Below, one piece after another: positions 28,945 to 39,700 of a DNA stretch of 64,000 nucleotides; the stretch's first letter is position 1; the number at the start of each line of letters is the position of its first letter. Made by a program: the position numbers and the translations under genes. Below the pieces are notes generated by a model. It worked only from the letters and a program-made list of their open reading frames with translations. It was not told the DNA's origin and did not search any database. Source of the stretch: Bacteroidota bacterium (GTDB lineage Bacteria > Bacteroidota > Bacteroidia > Flavobacteriales > Schleiferiaceae); contig PZPB01000007.1 of NCBI GenBank assembly GCA_003045865.1, positions 1 through 64,000 of the forward strand. Direction: 5' to 3'.

Positions 28945-30469
28945 TACCTTGGGCTAAAGGTAATTCGGTAGAATAGTTAATAGTATTGGTTTGGCGACGC
29001 ATATAAGCTTTCCAAGCATCAGAACCACTTTCGCGGCCACCACCAGTTTCTTTTTCACCACCAAAGGCACCACCAATTTCGGCACCGCTAGTACCAATAT
29101 TTACATTAGCAATACCACAATCACTACCCGCCACAGAAAGGAATAATTCGCTTTCACGCATATTGGTCGTCATAATTGCCGAAGACAATCCTTGGGGTAC
29201 ATCGTTTTGTAAAGCAATAGCTTCTTCTAAAGTGCTGTATTTCATCAAGTATAAAATAGGCGCGAAGGTTTCATGCTGCACAATAGCATAATGGTTTTCT
29301 ACTTCGGCAATACATGGTTTTACATAACAACCACTTTTGTATTCATCGCCGGTTAAAACGCCACCTTCTACTAGCATTGAACCACCTTCTTTTTCGATAG
29401 CCTCCAGTGAATTTAAATAGGCATCTACCGCCAGGGTATCGATTAAGGGCCCAACATGATTATTGGTATCTAATGGATTTCCAATGCGCAAGTGAGCGTA
29501 GGCTGCTTTGAGTTTTTCTTTAACCTGCTCGTACATATTTTCTTGGATAATTAATCGACGGGTAGATGTACAACGTTGTCCACAAGTACCTACTGCGCCA
29601 AACACTGCTCCTACTAAAGTAGATTCTAAGTCGGCATTTTCGGTAATGATAATAGCATTATTACCACCTAATTCGAGGATTGATTTTCCAAAACGACCAG
29701 CGACAGCTTTACCAACTTCACGTCCCATACGAGTGGAGCCCGTGGCAGAAATTAGGGGAACTCTAGTATCATTGGTCATCCACTCGCCGGTAGATACGCC
29801 ACCATTAATAATACAGCTAATACCTTCTGGTAGATTGTTTTCAGCTAATACTTCGGCAAAAATGTTCTGACAAGCAATACCACAAAGGGCTACTTTTTCG
29901 GATGGTTTCCATACGGTAACATTACCACAAACCCAGGCTAGGGCGGTGTTCCAGCACCAAACAGCAACCGGGAAGTTAAAGGCCGAAATAATTCCTACCG
30001 TACCAAGCGGATGCCATTGTTCGTACATACGGTGCAAGGGACGCTCGGAGTGCATGGTTAAACCGTAAAGTTGACGACTTAATCCTACGGCAAAGTCGCA
30101 GATGTCAATCATTTCTTGTACTTCACCCCAACCTTCTTGGAGAGATTTACCCATTTCTAAGGAAACGAGTTTACCCAAAGAGTCTTTTTTCTCGCGCAAT
30201 TTTAAGCCAAATTGACGCACAATTTCACCCCTTTGCGGAGCAGTAACCATACGCCATTCTTTAAAGGCTTCTTGGCTGCTTTTTATAATTTGATCGTAGT
30301 CTGCCGCTGAGGTTTCACTAACCTTGGCTAATAGTTGCCCATCTACGGGAGTGTAAGATGAAATAAGATTATCGCCAATAGCGAGCGATTTTTGCCCAGT
30401 AGAGCTGCCGCTATTAACATCCTTAATCCCTAAATCTTTTAAAATTTCTTCTATTTCTGAGAGGTTCAT
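28928..30469 (-). CDS. Aldehyde dehydrogenase, ALDH7 (L-aminoadipate-semialdehyde dehydrogenase-like)
   Basis: ISAFNFPVAVWCWNTALAWVCGNVTVWKPSEK, LELGGNNAIII, FGAVGTCGQRCTSTRRL. Confidence 0.9.
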   Translation of the reverse strand: MNLSEIEEILKDLGIKDVNSGSSTGQKSLAIGDNLISSYTPVDGQLLAKVSETSAADYDQIIKSSQEAFKEWRMVTAPQRGEIVRQFGLKLREKKDSLGKLVSLEMGKSLQEGWGEVQEMIDICDFAVGLSRQLYGLTMHSERPLHRMYEQWHPLGTVGIISAFNFPVAVWCWNTALAWVCGNVTVWKPSEKVALCGIACQNIFAEVLAENNLPEGISCIINGGVSTGEWMTNDTRVPLISATGSTRMGREVGKAVAGRFGKSILELGGNNAIIITENADLESTLVGAVFGAVGTCGQRCTSTRRLIIQENMYEQVKEKLKAAYAHLRIGNPLDTNNHVGPLIDTLAVDAYLNSLEAIEKEGGSMLVEGGVLTGDEYKSGCYVKPCIAEVENHYAIVQHETFAPILYLMKYSTLEEAIALQNDVPQGLSSAIMTTNMRESELFLSVAGSDCGIANVNIGTSGAEIGGAFGGEKETGGGRESGSDAWKAYMRRQTNTINYSTELPLAQGIKFDL

Positions 30470-30549
30470 AAATGTAAATTTGTGGCACGAAATTAAGTTT
30501 TTATATAGGGATAGACGCTGATTTACCCGAGATTTTAGTCTTAAAGAAT

Positions 30550-30918
30550 ATGTACGAATTAGTAGCGCTTAAAGAACTATCAAGCAATGAAAGCGGTAGC
30601 ACCCACGAATTTGCAGCGATTCAGAGTGAAGGATATTTATTAGCTAGGCGTAAAGCAGGTACACTAAGCGGAAACCATTACCATAAAGGTGAATCGCTGG
30701 CCAAGAATCCGGAGAGCTTAGTATTGGTGCAGGGAAGGGTAAAGCTAAGTGTGAAATCGCTTGAAACTGGCGACAATGAGGAACGAGTGATTGATTCGCC
30801 CATTATTATCCGCATAAAGCCCAAGGTAATTCACACTTTGGAGGCTTTAACGGATATAATATTTATCGAGTTTAATTCTTTAGAAGAGCATAAATCAGAT
30901 ACTTATTATCCAGCTTAA
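30550..30918 (+). CDS. Cupin-like hypothetical protein
   Basis: GTLSGNHYHKGESLAKNPESLVLVQGRVKLSVKSLETGDNEE, cupin-like sequence. Confidence 0.55.
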   Translation: MYELVALKELSSNESGSTHEFAAIQSEGYLLARRKAGTLSGNHYHKGESLAKNPESLVLVQGRVKLSVKSLETGDNEERVIDSPIIIRIKPKVIHTLEALTDIIFIEFNSLEEHKSDTYYPA

Positions 30919-32495
30919 TGGTTTAAAACCATGTCTTTAGGATAAGAAACCTCATAACGGAGTTTTTTAGTTACTTCTGTTTTAGCAGGAATATTTAGTT
31001 TCCAACGTATCTCGCCCTGAGCTAATTGCGAAATTTTTAGTTTTCCCATTTCCATTTCTACTTTAATATCCTCATGTTGAGCGACGGGAATTTGATCGAT
31101 TAAAACCAGCTCGATAGCGCTTGCTTTTTTATTGAAGACCTTCAGCTCGTAAGCGTAGGTAGCGGTTTTTTTAGATCCTAAAAAGCTATTGCCGCTTTCT
31201 TCTTTTAGTCTCTCTCTTTGTACTACTATGTCGGCATCTTTACCCAAAGATAACTCTAAACTATCGCTACCAGAATTGGCGTTCAGGTAACTTTTACCCA
31301 CGTAATTACCTTGATTATAAAGCGATATTTCACCGTTTTCTAATTGGTATTCGGTCCAATCGTAAATTTTCGCAATAAGGTAAGCGGCGGGATCTAATTT
31401 GGGAATACTTTGATATTCATAAAGAGCGGGAATTTCTAGATCACGTAAAAGGTTAGTTTCTTGTTTACCATTAGCGATACTTACTTTCTCAGCGATAATG
31501 AAACTACGGCTCATGAGATTTGTACTGATAGAGTTGGCGCTATTGGCGCTAAAGACTACTTCTTTTGCCATGTCTAAGGATTCAACTGTACTACTTTTAT
31601 ACCTCATTTGTGGGGCATCGGCTCGAGAACCGCGAATATTTTGGGCCTGTATAGGATAGAGAAAGTCTGGATAAAGAGTAGGAATTTGACCATTAGCTAG
31701 CATAGAACCGGTGTTTAGCTCCAGGTTTACCTTGGTCCAATCTTCTCCGGTGTTTTGGTAGATGAGTGCTTTATGGGATAGCTGTACGGGCTTGTTTAAA
31801 CTAGTTACTTTAAGAGCGTAATTACTGGTCCATCCGGCCTGGTTGTTTTGATAAATGAGACTGAGGTTCACACGTTGTGCTTTGGGACTCATCAGCACGG
31901 CGCTAATGGTAATATTATTGAGACCTAAGGCCTCAATTTTTTGCAGCAGTTCTTTTTGTAATTGTTGTAGCTCTTTTTGCAGGCTAGCGCGACTTTGGTC
32001 TAACTTACTAATGGCACGAGCATTAACGCTACGTTCCTGCTTTACATATTGGCTAATTTCTTTCAGTTGAATAAGGTTATATCCTTCTGTTCCGCCAATA
32101 TTGCTATTACTTTCTAAATATTTTAGCTCTAGAACTAAGCCTTCTTTCTCGTCGATTAAACTTTGCTGGCGTTTTTTATTTTCCTCAATGGCTTCTTTAA
32201 GGGCATTTAAAGAAGAGTCTTGCTGAATCGAATCGTCATTTAACCTTTGATGGCTAACACTAATAAGACTAAGGGAAGCAAGCCCTTTTATTTGAATACT
32301 CTTCGGATCTAAATTTCCGCTTAAGCCTTTAAAGTTAATAGTGTTGCTGCCAGCTTTTAAGTTTAAACTAGCATCTCTTTGAATTTGGGCCCCTTGCTTG
32401 TAAACTTTTACGTGGGTAATAGGATAAGAATCGGCACCATTTTGAGCAATAAGGCTGCCGCTTAAGAGGAGGGTAAAAAGAAAAGTTCGCATCAA
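30915..32495 (-). CDS. DUF4139 / mucoidy inhibitor MuiA family protein
   Basis: ITHVKVYKQGAQIQRDASLNLKAGSNTINFKGLSGNLDPKSIQIKG; C-terminal DUF4139. Confidence 0.88.
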   Translation of the reverse strand: MMRTFLFTLLLSGSLIAQNGADSYPITHVKVYKQGAQIQRDASLNLKAGSNTINFKGLSGNLDPKSIQIKGLASLSLISVSHQRLNDDSIQQDSSLNALKEAIEENKKRQQSLIDEKEGLVLELKYLESNSNIGGTEGYNLIQLKEISQYVKQERSVNARAISKLDQSRASLQKELQQLQKELLQKIEALGLNNITISAVLMSPKAQRVNLSLIYQNNQAGWTSNYALKVTSLNKPVQLSHKALIYQNTGEDWTKVNLELNTGSMLANGQIPTLYPDFLYPIQAQNIRGSRADAPQMRYKSSTVESLDMAKEVVFSANSANSISTNLMSRSFIIAEKVSIANGKQETNLLRDLEIPALYEYQSIPKLDPAAYLIAKIYDWTEYQLENGEISLYNQGNYVGKSYLNANSGSDSLELSLGKDADIVVQRERLKEESGNSFLGSKKTATYAYELKVFNKKASAIELVLIDQIPVAQHEDIKVEMEMGKLKISQLAQGEIRWKLNIPAKTEVTKKLRYEVSYPKDMVLNH

Positions 32496-32544
32496 ATTTT
32501 AAATTGAAACGAACTTAACTTATTTTAATTATCAAGACACCTTA

Positions 32545-34452
32545 TTAGGCCGGTTTAACTTGCAATTTAGTTTTAGAGCGATTACCAACTGTCCATAAAA
32601 CAATGGTTAGGGTCAAAATAAAGAGCTGTCCTAAAAGCGTTTCATAGGTAGGATAAATCCCTAGGGCATCAATGCGGAAATCAATTGGCAAAACAGTGAT
32701 GTTGATATTGCCAGCTTCTTGTATGGCGCTTAATCCTTTTCCCGTTAATACCACTGCAAGGAATGAGATAACCATAGCGGAATACTTAAACAGTTTAGCA
32801 ATAGGTAGCTTTTTAGAATATTTAAGCAGTAAAACGGAGATGATTCCTAATAAAACAAAGGCGAACACAATACCGCCACCAAAGGCGCTTTGCTGAGCTT
32901 CACCTACTTCTAAGCTTAAAGCAGAAAGGAATAATACCGATTCAAAGGCTTCTCTAAAAACAACCAGAAAGGATAAAAAGGCAAGACCAATCATACTTTC
33001 TTTACGGGCAATATTTTGGATTTTACTCTTTACATAAGCTTGCCATTTACCCGCTTCCGATTTACTATGCATCCAAAAACCAACGTAGAGTAAAACACCC
33101 ACAGCAAAGAGGGCTACTACTCCTTCCATTAGTTCACGGTCGGCGCCAGAAAAGGTAAAAAGTTTACCCGCAGCCATCCACATTAAAACACCCGCTATGA
33201 TGGCGCTAATCCAACCTACGTGCACATATAAATTAACCTTGGGGATGTTAATAGCACGTAAAACACTAAGAATAGTAACTACTACTAAAAAGGCTTCTAG
33301 GCCCTCTCTAAGAATAATGGAGAAAGACAGTAAGAAAGCTAACCAGGCAGAGAATGTTTTTTCTTTTAAAAGGACTTTCGCTTCATTAATCATGCTAATG
33401 CCTTTTTTAATTTGATCCGAAACTAAAGCAGGGTCTTTTCCGGTTTCAATGGAGCTACGCACCTTTCCTAACTCTCCCTCTAATTGCGCGGCGAAGGTGG
33501 CATCGCTAGCGCGTAATTGAATTTCAACGGGCTCTACTCCTTCTAAATAGGCGGTTAACGCAAGGGTACGCGCACCACTAATATCGCCATCTGCGTAAGC
33601 GGTATTGGCCTCATTTAGGTAGTTAATGGCTTGCTCGAGGTAGCTACCTTTATTTAGTTCGGCTATTTCTTTGGGAAAAAGGCGCAGAGCAGCAATAGCT
33701 TGAGATTCTTCGGTAAGTCCTAAGGAAGCGCGTAATTCGATATTGTTTTGAGAAGCTAACTCTTCTAAACCAACGGTAATATTAAGATCTAGATCTTCGG
33801 CTTTTACCTTACTACTGCTATGGGGAAGACTTAACACATAAAAAGCTAGATCCCAAATTTCGTCATCGCTTAATTCATCAAAGGCACGCATTGAAGTATT
33901 ATTGACCCCTAAACGAATAGTATTATAGGCCTGAAAGGGAGAAAGGCCGTTCGCTTTTTCAGGGTTATGGAAATTAGTAGGTGCTGGCTCTAAGCCATTT
34001 GCAAGACTGCCATTACCCATACCATTTTCACCATGGCAACTTTTACAGTGTAAAGCGTAGAGTTGACGGCCATTGGTTAAGAGGGGCCATCTTTTGGGAG
34101 CAATTTCGAGGGAATAACTCGAAATAATTTTCTGTTTAATGGAGTTCGAAACAGAGCTAACCTTCTCTTGACTCGCTTTATCCTTGATTAATGTTTGCAG
34201 TAATTGAATGTCAGACTTAACCGAGGCGGGGGCATTTTCGCCAAGCGTGCTAATGGTGCTGGCGAATTCTGACATCTCGCTGTATTCCGCGCTACTTATA
34301 ACTTGTCCCTGATTGACAGCCATGGAATAATCCACCGCTATATAGTCTAAAAGGTGAACCATCATTCGCGCATTACTGTTCTTCTCATTTGCTTTTAAAA
34401 CTACACTGAGTAATAAAAGCGTTCCTGCTACAAAGTATCTCAAAACCCTCAT
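32545..34452 (-). CDS. Cytochrome c / FTR1 family iron permease fusion
   Basis: LHCKSCHGENGMGNGSL haem c motif; C-terminal FTR1 REGLEAFLVV and REAFESVLFLS (REXXE) motifs. Confidence 0.9.
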   Translation of the reverse strand: MRVLRYFVAGTLLLLSVVLKANEKNSNARMMVHLLDYIAVDYSMAVNQGQVISSAEYSEMSEFASTISTLGENAPASVKSDIQLLQTLIKDKASQEKVSSVSNSIKQKIISSYSLEIAPKRWPLLTNGRQLYALHCKSCHGENGMGNGSLANGLEPAPTNFHNPEKANGLSPFQAYNTIRLGVNNTSMRAFDELSDDEIWDLAFYVLSLPHSSSKVKAEDLDLNITVGLEELASQNNIELRASLGLTEESQAIAALRLFPKEIAELNKGSYLEQAINYLNEANTAYADGDISGARTLALTAYLEGVEPVEIQLRASDATFAAQLEGELGKVRSSIETGKDPALVSDQIKKGISMINEAKVLLKEKTFSAWLAFLLSFSIILREGLEAFLVVVTILSVLRAINIPKVNLYVHVGWISAIIAGVLMWMAAGKLFTFSGADRELMEGVVALFAVGVLLYVGFWMHSKSEAGKWQAYVKSKIQNIARKESMIGLAFLSFLVVFREAFESVLFLSALSLEVGEAQQSAFGGGIVFAFVLLGIISVLLLKYSKKLPIAKLFKYSAMVISFLAVVLTGKGLSAIQEAGNINITVLPIDFRIDALGIYPTYETLLGQLFILTLTIVLWTVGNRSKTKLQVKPA

Positions 34453-34650
34453 ATCTTATTTAGACCAATTAAAAATAGAAGGCAAAAATACTAAGGAGAA
34501 ATCTTTTAAAAGAAGATATTTATCAGTTTTTCCAAAACTTTGAAAGAGTCTGTCTATACAATGTGGCTAAGAGTTACGCGAGATGCATTTTCTTTAGTGC
34601 AGACGCAGTATAAATGGGGCTTTCGAAGAATGGAAATAGTAATTACTGAA

Positions 34651-34687
34651 GCAAAAAAAAGCAGCACTATTTAATAGTACTGCTTTT
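34651..34687 (-). terminator. Intrinsic terminator downstream of tRNA-Cys
   Basis: Minus-strand RNA AAAAGCAGUACUAUUAAAUAGUGCUGCUUUUUUUU: 10-bp stem with one G-U pair plus U-tract. Confidence 0.8.
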
Positions 34688-34689
34688 AG

Positions 34690-34760
34690 AGGTTCCGAGC
34701 GGATTCGAACCGCTGTAGACGGTTTTGCAGACCGCTGCCTAGCCACTCGGCCACGGAACC
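34690..34760 (-). tRNA. tRNA-Cys (GCA)
   Basis: Reverse complement GGTTCCGTGGCCGAGTGGCTAGGCAGCGGTCTGCAAAACCGTCTACAGCGGTTCGAATCCGCTCGGAACCT; cloverleaf, GCA anticodon, U73. Confidence 0.95.
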
Positions 34761-34794
34761 ATTAATTGGGCTGCGAAGATAAAAAATCTAATCG

Positions 34795-35160
34795 CTATTT
34801 GTTCTTCCTTTTGCGCTTTAATTCAATACTCACCTTTTTTACGTCTCCATTAATCGGTGGATTGAGCTTGGACAGTTTAATTTTCAGTTTTTTAACCTTC
34901 GGCATTTCTTCAAAAATACTGTCGCTAATGCGTTTGGCAACCGTTTCAATAAGCTTAGCTCGGTTAGAAACGTGCTCTTGTACGATGCGATTTATGCTTA
35001 CATAATCCATGGTATCATGTAGGTTATCACTTTCGTAAGATGCGCGAACATCACCCCATACATATACAGCAACTTCGTATTCGGTGCCAATTTTTCCTTC
35101 TTCATCTAGGCATCCATGATAGCCGTAAAGCCGGATGCCCTCAACCGCAATTTTGTCCAT
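34795..35160 (-). CDS. folB: Dihydroneopterin aldolase
   Basis: MDKIAVEGIRLYGYHGCLDEEGKIGTEYEVAVYVWGD; start at 35160 overlaps the gltX stop (TAATG). Confidence 0.9.
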   Translation of the reverse strand: MDKIAVEGIRLYGYHGCLDEEGKIGTEYEVAVYVWGDVRASYESDNLHDTMDYVSINRIVQEHVSNRAKLIETVAKRISDSIFEEMPKVKKLKIKLSKLNPPINGDVKKVSIELKRKRKNK

Positions 35161-36698
35161 TAGGCAGGAAGTTTTTCTAAGGCAGCGTCTATTCGGGCTA
35201 GACTTTCTTCTTTCCCCAAAATGGCGCAAATTTCAAACATAGAAGGTCCCATCCCTGCACCAGTAACCGCTAAACGAAAAGCGGGTCCGACCTTACCAAA
35301 ACCTAGTTCTTTCGATTCTAGATAGGATTTAAAAGCTGTTTCTACCTTGTCAATGCCGAATTCGGTTAAAGAAGCAAAGATTTCTCTAAGATCTACCAGG
35401 TAGCTGCGGCTCTCAGTGTTCCATTTTTTGCTTAAAGTCTTTTCATCATAGTGCGTAGGGGCATAAAAGAATAAAGCGCTTTCGGCCCATAAGTCTTTTA
35501 AGAAATACGCGCGGTCTTTTAATAGAACAGCAATGGCGGTAGCCTTAGTAAGATCGATGGTAATATTATTTTCACTGGCTTGCGCTTGTAGGCTGGCTCC
35601 TAAAGTAGCGTCATCGAGCATGCGTAGATATTGTTGATTAAACCATTTGGTTTTATCATGGTCATAGCGAGCGCCTGCTTTATTTACTTTTTCTAGTGAG
35701 AAGGCTTCGGCTAATTCGTCCAGGCTAAAAATCTCTTGCTCTGTTCCGGGGTTCCATCCTAAAAAGGCCAACATATTTACAAAAGCCTCGGGGAAATATC
35801 CTTTCTCTCGGTAGCCGCTAAAAATGTCACCGTTTTCTTCATTGTGCCATTCTAATGGAAATACTGGAAATCCTAAGCGATCGCCATCACGTTTACTTAA
35901 TTTACCATTGCCATCCGGCTTTAATAAAAGCGGTAAGTGAGCGAATTTAGGCATGGTATCTTCCCAACCTAAGTAACGATAAAGTAAAAGATGTAAGGGG
36001 GCGGAAGGCAACCATTCTTCACCGCGAATTACATGGGTGATTTTCATAAGATGGTCATCCACAATATTAGCCATGTGATAAGTAGGCATACCGTCTGATT
36101 TGAAGAGAACTTTGTCGTCCATATTATTGGTATTAACCTTTACCCAGCCTCTAACAATATCTTCAAATTTAACTTCTTCATTACGAGGTAGTTTAATACG
36201 AACCACATAAGGTTCGCCAGCCGCGAGTAGTTTTTCAACCTCTTCTCCCGAAAGGGTGAGCGAGTTACGCATGCTGTTACGCGTTACGTAATTGTATTGC
36301 CAGTTAGGAGAACCAGCTTGTTTAGCCAATTCACGCACGGCTTCAAGTTGTTCGCTTGTATCAAAAGCATAGTAGGCATGACCGCTGGCAAGTAATTGCT
36401 CGACGTACTTTTTATAAAGGCCGCTTTCTTTGCGTTCCGACTGGCGGTAGGGGCCGCAGTCGCCACCAATGCCTTGACCCTCATCGGGAAGAATGCCACA
36501 CCATTTTAAAGAATCTATAATGTATTTTTCAGCACCGGGAACAAAGCGTGTTTGATCGGTGTCTTCCACACGGAGAATAAATTCACCCTTGTGTTTTTTA
36601 GCAAATAAATAGTTGTATAATGCCGTTCTTACACCACCCATATGAAGGGGTCCTGTTGGACTTGGGGCGAAGCGAACACGTACTGTATTTGATTCCAT
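35160..36698 (-). CDS. gltX: Glutamate-tRNA ligase
   Basis: VRVRFAPSPTGPLHMGGVRTALYNYLFA...; KLSKRDGDR (KMSKS-like). Confidence 0.95.
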   Translation of the reverse strand: MESNTVRVRFAPSPTGPLHMGGVRTALYNYLFAKKHKGEFILRVEDTDQTRFVPGAEKYIIDSLKWCGILPDEGQGIGGDCGPYRQSERKESGLYKKYVEQLLASGHAYYAFDTSEQLEAVRELAKQAGSPNWQYNYVTRNSMRNSLTLSGEEVEKLLAAGEPYVVRIKLPRNEEVKFEDIVRGWVKVNTNNMDDKVLFKSDGMPTYHMANIVDDHLMKITHVIRGEEWLPSAPLHLLLYRYLGWEDTMPKFAHLPLLLKPDGNGKLSKRDGDRLGFPVFPLEWHNEENGDIFSGYREKGYFPEAFVNMLAFLGWNPGTEQEIFSLDELAEAFSLEKVNKAGARYDHDKTKWFNQQYLRMLDDATLGASLQAQASENNITIDLTKATAIAVLLKDRAYFLKDLWAESALFFYAPTHYDEKTLSKKWNTESRSYLVDLREIFASLTEFGIDKVETAFKSYLESKELGFGKVGPAFRLAVTGAGMGPSMFEICAILGKEESLARIDAALEKLPA

Positions 36699-36719
36699 AA
36701 AAGCTCTTTTAAAAGGCGG

Positions 36720-36753
36720 CAAAGGTAATTATATAAAAGGCTTATTACCTTTG
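36720..36753. promoter_or_regulatory. Divergent TACCTTTG elements for gltX (-) and DUF4175 gene (+)
   Basis: CAAAGGTA at 36720-36727 (minus-strand TACCTTTG) and TACCTTTG at 36746-36753; both match TAnnTTTG. Confidence 0.5.
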
Positions 36754-36772
36754 AATTTATGCTTAATGATAT

Positions 36773-39700
36773 ATGAAAAATTTTGAAGGCCTAAAACAGA
36801 ATCTAGAATCCTATCTACGGAAGTGGTACTTGCTGCGTATGCTAAGAGGTTTAGCCTTATTCTTAGGCTTTTTCTTTTGCTACTTTCTTCTGGTTACATT
36901 CACAGAGTATTTTTTTTATCTTACTGAGGGACAGCGGAAAACAATTTTTTTCACGGGGGTCCTTTTGGTGATAATAGGTTCTTCATATTATTTTATTTAT
37001 CCGCTTTTGCAGATTCTTAAACTGGCAAGGCGATCGACCTATAGTGAAGTTGCAGGGATGATTGGGCAGAAGATTAGTGGAGTGGATGATAAGATTCTCA
37101 ATACCCTACAGTTGGGAGAAAACCTTGGTGATAAGCAAAGTGATTTAATTAAAGCTGCAATTGAGCAGAAGTCTGAGGAATTGAGTTTTTATAATTTTAG
37201 AGAGACGCTTTCTTGGAAAAGTTTGTCTCGTGTGGCTGTGTTTCTTAGCCTGCCACTTTCGCTCATTGTTATTCTTGCCTTAAGTACTCAAGGTAGATTG
37301 GTTCTGGGAAGTAGTGAGCGATTATTACGATATAATGTTGACTTTACCCCTCCAGCACCCTTCCAATTTGTTCCGGAGAAGAATGAGTATTGGGTAGAAT
37401 ATGGAGAAGACTTGGATTTACGTGTCGACATTTCGGGACCAAAACAACCGTCTGAGTTAAGAGCTTTTTTGAACGATAGTGAATATCGACTTGGAAAAAT
37501 GGATGACACTTGGCAGTTAACGCTTGAGAATGTTACTGAGGATTATAACTTGCAGTATGAGGCAATGGGCTATCGGAGTAGAACTATTAGTATTAGGACT
37601 TATAAAAGTCCGCGCATCGGTCTCTTGGAACTCACTGTTACTCCACCCTCTTACACGGGTTTGCAGGAAAAGATTTTGCCTTACAGCCAAAATATTAAGG
37701 CTTTGCGAGGCTCTAATATTAGCCTGCGGTTTCAATTGGAAAATACAGACAATGCGGTTTTCCTTAGTGAGGGGGATAGCATAAGTATAGAGGAAAGTAG
37801 CCTGACCTTTAAGCTAGACAAAAGCTTGCTTTATAGCATTTCATTGGAGAATGGCTTCAATAAAGCCTTGTTCTTCGTTAACTCAAAACTAGAAGCGATT
37901 CCTGATAAGGCCCCTGAGATTCATGCTGTTTATCGTTTTACGGACCTTGATTCAAATAGAGTTGCGGTAACAATTAGGGCTAAGGACGATTTTGGTTTGT
38001 CGAACTTACGAAGGGTTGAAAAATTAGGGGAAGAGGAAACAGAATTTAGTATAGAAGCGAATGATCTTGGTTTTTATGAAGAGATCATAAGCTTGGATGA
38101 GTTTGAGGGTGGTAAGAGTTTCTCAATGTATTATCGGATATCGGATAATAATACAATGTATGGTCCATCATGGGCTCGTTCTGAAAGCTTTAGTCTAAAA
38201 CTTTTGACTAGTCAGGAGAAGAAAGCTAAACAGGCAAAAAGTGAGGCTTCTATGATGGAGTCTTTCGAAGAACTTAAGAAAAGCAGGGAGGAATTAAACC
38301 AGAGTTTGAAGGATTTAGAGATGAAAAAGTCTAACAAGCAAGACTGGCGTGAAGAAGAAAAGTTAAAGGATTTGCTAAAGGAATTAGAAGCTAAGCAAAA
38401 GGAGAGTAAAGAGAAGCGCAAGGATTTGGAGAAGTTAGTGGAAAAGGACTTGGCTAAAAAGGAGGAATTAAAGGAGCAGTTGAAGATTTTAAGTGAGACT
38501 GAAAGAAAAATAGAAGAGTTACGGAAGGAGATAGAATCGCTATTATCGAAGAATGAGAAGGAGGAATTGCAGCAAAAGTTAAAGGAACTACAGCAGGAAA
38601 ATAAGGAACAGCTCCGCAGGGAACAGCGCTTAGAAGATTTGCTTAAGGACCTCTTGTTTCAAAGGGATATATTAAGGACAATTGAGGATTATAAGGAGCT
38701 ATCAGAAGAGCTTAAAAATGACAATCCAAAAAGTGACAAAGACATAGAAGATTATAAAGAAAAGGCTGCGGCTTTGGAGGAGAAGCTAAAAGGGCATACC
38801 GAAGATTCGAAAGAATTAGCGGATTTAGTGGAAAGCGAAGAGTTTAAAAAGGAAAGTGAAGAGATAAAGAATAATTTGGATGATGCAGCTAATTCTGAGG
38901 ATAAGAAGGACGCGAGCAAGTCGAAGGAGAGTAAGGACAAGGCTGGGGATAATGCTTCGGAAATGAGTGAATCTTTATCGGCTATGATGGATGGTATGCA
39001 GGCAAAAGCTTTAACAATGAATATGCAAGCTTTGCGCAGGATATTAGAGAATTTAGAGCGCTTTAGTCAGGATGTGGAAGCGTATAAAGAGGGTGTTTCT
39101 TCTTTAGAAAAGAACGATCCAGCTTTTCGCTCTTTGTTGAAGAAAGGAAGTGTTTTGGCATCCAATAGTAAGGTGATAAATGATAGCCTCGTTGCTTTAA
39201 GCGAAAAGGCTCCGGAAATTAAGGATAAGGTTTTTAAACACCTCAATGAAATGCAGTATCAACTTGGTTCGGCGCAGGGGCATTTGCAGGAGGTAGAGTT
39301 AATGAAATCATCCAGTGCCGGTCAGTTTAGTATGATGGCAGCAAATGATCTGGCCTTACTCTTAGATGATGCCATGCAGAACATGATGTCTATGATGGCC
39401 AGTAAGAAGAAGGGTGAGCAAAACTGCGAAAAACCAGGCGGTGGTAAACCCAAACCAGGTAGCATGAGTGAGAAGCTTGGCAAGATGGGCAAGATGATAG
39501 AGAAGTTGGAAAAAGGCTCCCAGCCGGGTTCTAAAGGTGAAGGCCCAGCCGGGAAAAGCATTGGTCAGGTATTAAGTGAACAAGAGTCTTTAAGGGAGGC
39601 TCTGCAGGAAATGGATAAAGAGGGAGGAAAGGAAAACGGCAATGGCAAACCCTTGGATCAGGAACTGGATGAGATGGAGGATCTACTTTTAGAAAAGAAC

